Of a stretch of 64,000 nt of DNA, positions 57,599 to 64,000 are shown one piece after another. Source of the stretch: Hyposmocoma kahamanoa (lineage: Eukaryota; Arthropoda; Insecta; Lepidoptera; Cosmopterigidae); assembly GCF_003589595.1 (NCBI RefSeq), contig NW_020654422.1:4736027-4800026 (forward strand), given 5' to 3'. Position 1 is the stretch's first letter. Each line of letters starts with the position of its first letter. The position numbers and the translations under genes were made by a program. The notes under the pieces were generated by a model. That model made no database searches and was not told the origin of the DNA. It was given only the letters and a program-made list of their open reading frames with translations.

Positions 57599-57723
57599 AT
57601 GCTCTGGCCACACAGAGGCGGCTGCCGCACGTTTCAGTGTGACAGGATTCATAAGAACTCGTTCATTACAAAGATTGTCGCGCCCGCAACGCTTCCGCGG
57701 CCGTCTCTCTGTGGCCTGAGCAT
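57599..57723. mobile_element. 125 bp MITE
   Basis: ATGCTCTGGCCACACAGAGG (left) and its complement at 57700-57723 match at 21 of 24 positions. The interior is GC-rich with CGCCCGCAACGCTTCCGC. Confidence 0.7.
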
Positions 57724-57963
57724 CACAGCGACCTCGTTCCATTACAGTACAGGCGGTATTTGAACAAAATTTTTATTGTGTTCTTAAAACAGTAGAAACT
57801 TTATTTTATAAAAAAAATGCGCCTTTGACCTTCATCTCTCTTGATGGAAAGTGACGATGCGATCGTAAATTTAACGTCCACACCTAAATAATGTCTTGTT
57901 CACTTTCAACTTAAAAAGGCCCAAGGTATAGAACTCCTTAGCCGTTCGTTATACATATACGTG

Positions 57964-59246
57964 GGGCGCACTATAAGTTTCCGGAATGAATAAGAAAAAA
58001 ATAGTATAAATGGTCAGCATGAATTTATTGTTTCTCAAAATATTCTCCGTTAGCGTTAACGCACTTTTTCATACGAATGAACCAATTTTCAAAACATTTA
58101 TGCCACTCCTCTGTGACAATCTCTGAAACATATTTTTCATACTCTTCGACAGCCTCTTCAGGTGATGAAAATCGTTGACCGCGTAACTGGTTCTTAATTT
58201 TTGGAACTAAATCTTTTCTTTCTTGTGACTTTTCACAAGGTGCTAGGTCGGGACTGTACGCGAGATGGCTCATAAGGTCAACGTTGTTCGCCTTCAAAAA
58301 TTCATTTGTCTGTCTGGCTGTGTGAGAACTGGCATTATCGTGATGCAAGATGATACGTTGTTTACGGTTATTTTTAAGGAGTTTATCAATAACTTCTGGC
58401 AAAGAAATGGTTGCGTATACGTACGGTACAACGATTCTCCAAAGTAACAGTAGCCACGTGTCCAGTTTTATTAAAAAAAGAAGCAATCGCAAATCGCAAA
58501 TCACGCGCGCCTCTTTGGTAGATTTCGGTTCATTTCGGAAGATCCACACGCTCGATTGCTGCTTTGTTTTGGGATCGTAACTATAAATCCATGTTTCATC
58601 ACCGTTTACCATGCCCCACTCCAAATTTGACGCCCCTTCGTTGAATTTGGTAAGCATGGTATTGCACCAAGTGACGCGATCCGTTTTTTGAGCCTCAATC
58701 AAATTGTGTGGGATCCACCGAGAGCACAGCTTTTTCACACCCAAATGTCTGTATAGTATTGATTGTATTTGACTCATGCCTATGCATAAAGATGCCCGAA
58801 TCTCATGGTATGTCACATGCCTGTCTGTTTTGATGATACGGCGCACAACATCGATGTTTTTGTAGTTCACAGCAGTCAACGGGTGACCATCACGAAATTC
58901 GTCACTGAGATTCACACGACCGCGTTTGAATTCTGCAAACCAGCTATAAATAGTCGTCTTGCGTGGTGCTTCATTGCCAAAAGCAGTTTGAAGCCAAGCG
59001 ATGCTCCGTTGAGCTGATAGATTACACTTAAAATCGTATAAAATCATACCACGAAAATTTTCACGAGTTCAATCCATGGTGATGTAGACAACCAATTTCT
59101 AAAGTGACGCCGCAATGTAAAGACAAGTGACAGTCAGATGAAACAAACTGTATTCTACAGCCAAAGAGTTCCATTTTCAAATGTTCTAATTACTTTTTAA
59201 AAATTGTTTATGTAAGTAGCCAGTTCCGGAAACTTATAGTGCGCCC
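57964..59246 (-). mobile_element. Mariner element with perfect 23 bp inverted repeats
   Basis: The ends 57964-57986 and 59224-59246 are exact reverse complements over 23 bp and begin GGGCGCACTATAAG. The 1283 bp length and single minus-strand transposase are typical of mariner. On the right the end abuts a TA. On the left the nearest TA is four bases out, separated by CGTG. The element sits inside a LINE fragment (57815-59335), whose homologous halves continue on both sides. Perfect ends combined with a broken transposase suggest fairly recent insertion by an enzyme supplied in trans, or simply slow decay of the ends. Confidence 0.93.
58025..59047 (-). CDS. Decayed mariner (Tc1/mariner superfamily) transposase
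   Basis: A 340-residue frame encodes a mariner transposase, the DDD enzyme that cuts and pastes its element at TA sites in the nucleus. Visible features are an N-terminal helix-turn-helix region (about residues 10-45, with TTIYSWFAEF), a second DNA-binding region ending in the signature WIPHNL (111-116), the first catalytic Asp in GDETW (D150), the second in HHDNAS (D237) and the YSPDLAP motif (264-270). The third catalytic Asp, expected at residue 272 after a D34D spacing, is Glu, and the DFxLF-like block after it is replaced by unrelated residues. Residues of about 182-212 also do not resemble the family; family-like sequence is readable there in a neighbouring frame, so compensating frameshifts are likely. 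Upstream, a family-like N-terminus (TRENFRG) continues in frame to an ATG at 59077, but a TGA at 59069-59071 interrupts it. The length fits the family (about 345 residues). The enzyme is very probably inactive. Confidence 0.93.
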   Translation of the reverse strand: MILYDFKCNLSAQRSIAWLQTAFGNEAPRKTTIYSWFAEFKRGRVNLSDEFRDGHPLTAVNYKNIDVVRRIIKTDRHVTYHEIRASLCIGMSQIQSILYRHLGVKKLCSRWIPHNLIEAQKTDRVTWCNTMLTKFNEGASNLEWGMVNGDETWIYSYDPKTKQQSSVWIFRNEPKSTKEARVICDLRLLLFLIKLDTWLLLLWRIVVPYVYATISLPEVIDKLLKNNRKQRIILHHDNASSHTARQTNEFLKANNVDLMSHLAYSPDLAPCEKSQERKDLVPKIKNQLRGQRFSSPEEAVEEYEKYVSEIVTEEWHKCFENWFIRMKKCVNANGEYFEKQ

Positions 59247-59335
59247 TATGTATAACTGTAGAAGCGAAATGCTTCGAGCGAATCCTTGTAATATCCACAA
59301 CATAAGGGGTATAACCCCAAACTACGTCTACCTTT

Positions 59336-60164
59336 TCTGATTTGAAAAATTATTGCCGCAAATAATCCGCTTACAATTTTGTGATACTTGTTTCGCTACG
59401 TTCTACTGGTATCCATTACGGAATGAGAAACACAATATTTTGTTGATCAAAGGTGTGACTGTTCCATATCTATAATCAATTGACAAACAAACCGTTTAAT
59501 TGGACTCAGATGATTGGGTTTGAAAATACTTGTATGCACAAAATTCATACGATAAAATATTGTCATAGGATATTGAAAAAAGTAATTTTTTAACCGACTT
59601 CAAAAAAAGGAGGTTCTCAATTCGTTTCAGTTTGTGTATGTTACGCGGTTACTTAGTAGTGGTCGAATTCAAATTTAAATAAAATATCTGTCCTATAAAG
59701 TGAAGGTGGCAAAAACGTTATTTCAATTAAAATTTGCGAGCGAGCTAATACTTACTTCCTTGTCGACTTAATAGTCAAAACCCGACATTTTACTGCTGGT
59801 ATCGCTAAATTTTATAACATAATTTGTCCAAAAGATATAAAGTCAGAAACGAGCAATACAAAAGTGTTAAAATACGTTTAATAACCAAAAGTTACTATAC
59901 ACAGCGTGAATATTAAGTTCAACTAATTATGCAAATATTGAATACACAATATAGATACATTTTAAATAGTATGTTCTTTTAAAATAACAAGTTATTGTAA
60001 CATAAATAATTAATTTTTTATTAAAAAAAAAGTTTAAAATAAGCAATAAACATAATGAAATCCATAAAAGGTACGGTGTATGCCGTTGGCTTGGCGTCAA
60101 TTAATTTATCAATAACATCAAAATTAGTTTAAAAAACTATGCTCTCACCATCTTTTTATAGTTT
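59336..60164 (+). mobile_element. Unassigned stretch containing an element E left part
   Basis: 59588-59715 starts TTTTTAACCGACTTCAAAAA and continues TATGTTACGCGGTTACTTAG; the right half of E is lost. Confidence 0.6.
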
Positions 60165-60290
60165 CGATGGTATACATTACATTGCTTGCAATAGTGTTTA
60201 AAGGATTTGCCTATCAGCGCGAGGTACTTGCCGATTGTTGCCCAGGTTGCGCCAGATTTACCGGATTGACAGATTTGATTTAGAGTTCAT
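60165..60290 (+). mobile_element. Repeat D fragment, degraded
   Basis: TACTTGCCGATTGTTGCCCA and GGTTGCGCCAGATTTACCGG align with repeat D. Confidence 0.55.
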
Positions 60291-60689
60291 AATCACTTGA
60301 ATGAAAGTAATCCACCACCTTGTATAACATTATGGTATGCAATAAAAGTATTTAGTACTTGTCTGTTGTAAAAAGGGGGTGAAAGAAGAGGAACCTGTTA
60401 ACAGTCCGCATGACCAGACTTATGTGAGTTAAGACTTCCTAAGTTGAAGAGTTGCGATTAAAATTATGTAATTGTTAAATTTCTTACTTCATTATACTTC
60501 CATTGTCAAATTATAATAGTTCAAAAATAAACATGTGCCAGACAACCACAACATTTACCAAACCAAAGATTTCCCTGTACTATGAGTGCCAGAATGAAGG
60601 AAATCACTTCGAAACTTTACCCAGTACACCAAGACTAGAAACAATTTATAAAGTGACTATAAATAATTAATTGTCATTGTATTTTTATT
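60291..60689. other. Unassigned stretch
   Basis: Nothing recognised. Confidence 0.4.
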
Positions 60690-61150
60690 CAATGTCACGA
60701 TGTTTGACCACCATGATATTCAATTATTTTTGTCAAATTACTCCATTAGCTTGGTGTAATTATTAATACATGGATAGAATACAAAACAAATTATAAAAAT
60801 TTTATAAACTAATGGAATAATTTCACAAAAATAATTTAATATCATGGTGGTCAAACATGGCGACATGCAATAAAAAAAATTTAAAAATATTACAAAAATT
60901 TATTAAAACGACATCTCTAGTCAGTAGCTGGTACTTGTAAAGGTACCTGGCTGAGTGAAGAAATAGATGTCTCGCAGGCGGCGCTACAGCAAATATGTCG
61001 GTAAAAACCAAAAATAAACATCTGCAACAAGCAAATAGAAAAAATCGTAAGATCCGCCAGTTCGTTCATGACTTAATTGGCATAGCGTCTGACACGGTTT
61101 GCTGGAAGATATTATTTGTCCGAATCCAGCCGGATCGAAGTATTAATAAG
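60690..61150. mobile_element. Repeat B with a 50 bp inverted pair
   Basis: 60700-60749 and 60809-60858 are near-perfect inverted copies of the B end (ATGTTTGACCACCATGATAT). They are followed by the B centre (CATCTGCAACAAGCAAATAG) and the forward tRNA-like segment (GACACGGTTTGCTGGAAGAT, then CCGAATCCAGCCGGATCGAA). Confidence 0.65.
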
Positions 61151-61179
61151 TTTTCGTAACTATAGTTTCGGATAGGGTG

Positions 61180-61332
61180 GTTTGTATTAATATTAGACAT
61201 AGCTGTTACTGATCTGTAAAGAGCCCGAAACATTGGAATCCTTTCCGAAAAATAACTACCAGAATGAAACCTGGGACTTCCTCATCCTGCACCCACAGTG
61301 TAAACCGTTAGGCGACTGAGGTCGTCATATAA
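61180..61332. mobile_element. Repeat F scrap joined to SINE S3 head
   Basis: 61205-61260 (CTGTAAAGAGCCCGAAACAT, CCTTTCCGAAAAATAACTAC) is F-like. 61262-61332 is a minus-strand S3 head (GATGAGGAAGTCCCAGGTTT). Confidence 0.5.
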
Positions 61333-61646
61333 TAGTCCATGTAATTGGAATAATTAATGAAACGAAAACAACGGCTTTCCCTATTCCTTATTCATTTATA
61401 GAGCATACAATCTTGGAATATAATTAGCGGAGGGGTAATATGAAATCCGGCATGGAAGAATTATTTCCAGAGTATTTAGCGCCACTTTTATTGGGTGTCA
61501 ACGCTATGCGAGAATGAAATATAAAGCCCTTTACAACATTCCAATCGTAGAGTGTGATTGGATTTTCGTAAATATACCTATATTAAAATAAAGAGTCTTA
61601 AATACGTATAATATACTTAAACAGTTAAGGAAAAACGTACTTTCAT
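61333..61646. other. Unassigned stretch
   Basis: Nothing recognised. Confidence 0.4.
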
Positions 61647-61722
61647 ATAATCATCATCATTTAATTTTCAGCCCGGCATCACTCACTGCTGGACATAGGT
61701 CTCCTTTCGCTCCTGCCAAACT
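61647..61722 (-). mobile_element. RTE-type LINE 3' end
   Basis: Read on the minus strand, AGGAGACCTATGTCCAGCAG, GTGAGTGATG and GGCTGAAAATTAAATGATGA give the RTE terminus with a short GAT tail. A repeat A fragment in the same orientation follows at 61735. Confidence 0.65.
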
Positions 61723-61734
61723 TTCTTTTTTTTC

Positions 61735-61870
61735 AACACCTCTGTCCATAGCACTTACAGTTCCACTCAGAGCTTTAAATCGCAAAGATCTGAGGGGCAT
61801 TGTCACTGTGCCCGTCACCCTGAGACATAAGATGGCAAGTAACTGTAATTTTACCAGCACCCTCGCCAGC
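61735..61870 (-). mobile_element. Repeat A, central fragment
   Basis: TCCACTCAGAGCTTTAAATC, GCAAAGATCTGAGGGGCATT and GTCACCCTGAGACATAAGAT. Confidence 0.75.
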
Positions 61871-61954
61871 GCCAACGGCCATCACCACGTCTAACCAGAT
61901 GTCCCGCCCAATTCCACTTAAGGTCTATAACACGGTCCCCAACTTCTCGAACTT

Positions 61955-62380
61955 TTGAAAACCGACCTCAAATAATAATAATAACGCGCGTACACTCATA
62001 GCCCCGCATTAGGAAAACCCTGTGTCGCGGGTGCCATGGACACACACATAGACAACGACAAATTGCACTGAAACTCACGAGAGAAATAAATGTAGGCCAT
62101 ACAAATATTGACCATATATGTTCGTGGAATTACATCTATTTGCCAATTTTTATTGAAATCGGTTACCGGAAAGTGCGTGAAACCGGATTCATCCCTTAGT
62201 TTGTCACCCTTAGAGGTGGAATATTTTCTTCAAATTTTAATGAGACTAGTTTTGAGGTACCCTCTTTCCAACAAAGAAAAGATTCATCAGAATCGATTTA
62301 CAAATTCTAATCGCGTAACATACTTAAAAAATACAGCTGAATTGAGAACCCCTCCTTTTTTAAAGTCGGTTAAAAACTCA
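61955..62380 (-). mobile_element. Element E split by SINE S1
   Basis: E starts GAAAACCGACCTCAAA (61957-61972), is interrupted by S1 and resumes at 62110 (GTTCGTGGAATTACATCTAT) to CTCCTTTTTTAAAGTCGGTT. The 124-codon frame at 62108-62482 is a by-product of E. Confidence 0.8.
61974..62108 (-). mobile_element. SINE S1, 5'-truncated, inside element E
   Basis: An AATAAT tail, then GCCCCGCATTAGGAAAACCC, GTGCCATGGACACACACATA and GTAGGCCATACAAATATT. The tRNA-like head is missing. Confidence 0.8.
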
Positions 62381-63327
62381 ACCCACATCGCTGTACACTG
62401 GTCTCGAGAATTGTTTAAACAGTTATTTGAAATAGTTCCATTTAACACTGAAAAATACATTCTGAGGGCTGAAATGGAGTAGCGATTTAAATTTTAAAGC
62501 AAGATTTTCGGGCTATTTGCATTTTAATGCGCATATGGCCTAAAAATGACCTTTAAAGATCTAATTTTATTATCCTCGAAGCCGTACAAGCTTTGACGTA
62601 CCTTTACCTATAAAATATATGTAAATATATCAGTATCCATATAGTAACATTTTAAAATATTTATGTATTATCTTACATGTAGAGGTATATTGTCGTCCCT
62701 TCTCAACCCGATTCTGTCCCTTGCAAAAATAAATTGACTTTGAGAAGGTCGCGATAGCAAAACTCGATTTATCTGATGTAGCCCGTCATACTCGAGCCCT
62801 GACAGACAATGAATGATGAATTATTTAGGTACACAGTCAGGAGTGATTGACGTTTTAATTTAATAAACGTACTTTTTTAAATTGGAGTTACTAGATGTAT
62901 AAAGTACTTAGAAGTCTTCCTTTTATACACCACGGAATTGGAAAAATATAGGCAGTCGCGGTTAGAAGTAGTGTATTGGTTAACATTTGTTAACGTTTGT
63001 ATTGTGTGTACTTATAAATGTACTTTCTTATCAATTATCGACATGCCTGAACCAATAATAATACGATTTTCGGCAATTTGTTAAAATAAAGTTAAATCCT
63101 AATTCAGGCAACTAGACATTATGATTTAACGTTGCGAGAAATTTAATTTACTACCAAAATACTTAATTATATATCTTATACATTATAATATATTGAAGTA
63201 TGTAAAACTGGCTGTAAGCTTTGTATGTTTCTTTTATACTTTTTGTTTATGATATTGTCACTCTGCTTAAAAGTTCTAACCTGAGCTTTACTGTTTTTTT
63301 TGTTACAAATACATTTTTATTATAATA
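62381..63327. other. Unassigned stretch likely including the copia 5' LTR
   Basis: The last few hundred bases before the primer-binding site at 63328 should contain the LTR, but its boundary cannot be placed without the 3' LTR. Confidence 0.4.
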
Positions 63328-64000
63328 GGTTATGGGCCCAGCAAAAATGAGTGATAATCGAATTCTACAGTCTATTGACAAACTCAGGGGAAGAGAAAAT
63401 TATACTGAAAGAAAATTCCAAATGAAAAATTTACTTGTTTGAGGAGTCTTTGTGGAATTTCATCACTGGGTGCTATGGATAGAAGGAACGGAATCGAAGA
63501 TAAAGACGAATAAATGCAGTTTAGCACGTATATGCCTGGCCGTGTAGAAACCATGCCTCTCGTATATATTGTCCACCAAGGCTGCACATGAAGCTTGGAT
63601 TGCGTTAGAAAAAGCACAACAACATAATTATCTTAACAATAGATTTAAACTGTTACGCTAGCTTTGTTCTATCCAATTTAAAGTCTTCAACCATATAGAA
63701 ACGTCAGCGAAGTTTTTTAATTTGGCACAGCAATTGGCTGACATGAAAAGGTCTGATGATGAGTTTCTTGAAGCGATTTGTAGCATACAAAGTTTGCTTT
63801 CAAATAATGCGCCGCTTATCATAACTTTGAAGCTCTCAAGCGTGGAAATCACAAGCGATTTAATTAAGTTAAAGCTTTTACAAGACAATAAGCGAAATAG
63901 TTACAGACGAGAAGGGCGTGCTGGACATTAGAGTTAAACTAATGCAATGGAAGATATTTCATGTAATTTTTGTAGCAGGTTTCAATGTAAACCTAATTTC
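63328..64000 (+). mobile_element. 5' part of a decayed Ty1/copia retrotransposon, runs off the window
   Basis: At 63328-63342 lies GGTTATGGGCCCAGC, complementary to the anticodon arm of initiator tRNA-Met. This is the kind of primer-binding site used by insect copia elements, which prime from a tRNA-iMet fragment. A gag-like region follows directly. Sequence just upstream would be the 5' LTR, but its outer edge cannot be fixed because no second LTR is in view. The rest of the element lies beyond position 64000. The order PBS then gag is seen directly; the class comes from the gag similarity and the primer site. Confidence 0.72.
63347..63931 (+). pseudogene. Broken copia-type gag
   Basis: A gag-like reading begins at ATG 63347 (MSDNRILQSIDKLRGRENY), which resembles the N-terminus of copia-type Gag, where this segment precedes a Trp-containing stretch. 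The frame stops at TGA 63440-63442. Similar sequence then continues piecemeal in other frames. An intact stretch of 63722-63931 encodes LAQQLADMKRSDDEF and LSSVEITSDLIKLKLLQ, matching the C-terminal helical part of these Gag proteins. At 63958-63990 a CNFC motif may mark the start of the zinc knuckle. Several stops and shifts make this non-functional. Gag would package element RNA into particles in the cytoplasm. Confidence 0.7.

Larger units (their letters stand above)
57815..59335 (-). mobile_element. LINE 3' fragment split by mariner
   Basis: The flanks 57815-57963 and 59247-59335 together match the LINE 3' fragments at 45295-45565 and 19291-19735, which carry the end of a reverse-transcriptase ORF and its 3' UTR. 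In all three the sequence corresponding to RTKRFASTFIW is recognisable, here heavily mutated. The mariner interrupts it just beside that segment. The LINE copy is therefore older than the mariner. Confidence 0.75.

Noticed and set aside
62108..62482. 124-codon open frame
   Set aside because: Its first two-thirds is element E sequence read through; the remainder has no domain.
1..64000. CRISPR arrays, operons, bacterial promoters or terminators
   Set aside because: No regularly spaced short repeats with unique spacers and no prokaryotic gene structure; all dispersed repeats are eukaryotic mobile elements.

Overview
This window is AT-rich, repeat-packed nuclear DNA from an animal, almost certainly a moth or butterfly (Lepidoptera). 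The order is inferred from repeats I recognise as typical of that group: RTE-type LINE and SINE 3' ends of the form CAGCAGTGG followed by a (GAT)n tail, a tRNA-headed SINE with an AACATCGTGAGG-type body, several other tRNA-headed SINEs, and the short repeat that starts AACCGACTTCAAAA. There are no bacterial gene arrays, operons or ribosome-binding sites. No host gene can be named with confidence. The best candidate for host or autonomous coding sequence is one small exon-like segment on the minus strand near 23.4 kb that ends at a consensus splice donor.

Nearly everything identifiable is a mobile element or its debris. (1) A roughly 300 bp repeat with an A-rich 3' end, called repeat A here, occurs about 28 times in both orientations, often 5'-truncated and often a target for other insertions. 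(2) A tRNA-headed SINE, called S1, is present in nine copies. (3) Smaller sets of SINEs are called S2, S3 and S4. (4) The 'ACCGACTTC' element is called E, a hairpin retroelement-like repeat F, a tRNA-like foldback repeat B, and a dispersed repeat D. (5) Fragments of non-LTR retrotransposon coding sequence lie near 3.4, 19.5, 34.2, 38.7, 45.4, 48.9 and 57.9/59.3 kb. (6) DNA transposons include a 1.28 kb mariner with perfect 23 bp inverted ends (57964-59246), two P-type elements with 8 bp target duplications and a THAP-like start codon region (29648-30024 and 32921-33897), and at least seven inverted-repeat or MITE-like elements. (7) The 5' part of a decayed Ty1/copia retrotransposon, with an initiator-tRNA-Met-like primer-binding site and a broken gag, runs off the right edge (63328-64000).

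Layout: 0-13 kb holds SINEs, repeat A, an inverted-repeat element at the left edge and a long TCGGA-rich hairpin element at 8.0-8.7 kb. 13-21 kb is a dense nest of repeats A and D, GC-rich and hairpin TIR elements and LINE debris. 21-29 kb is sparser and contains the candidate exon. 29-34 kb holds the two P-type elements in opposite orientation. 34-48 kb alternates repeats A, B, E, F and S1 with LINE remnants and an assembly gap of 10 Ns flanked by a 47 bp exact repeat. 48-57 kb holds repeats A and D plus two TIR elements. 57-64 kb holds mariner inside LINE debris, repeats B, E and S1, and the copia element. Most apparent open frames are chance or transposon-derived. Nesting order can be read at several places and gives a relative chronology of insertion.
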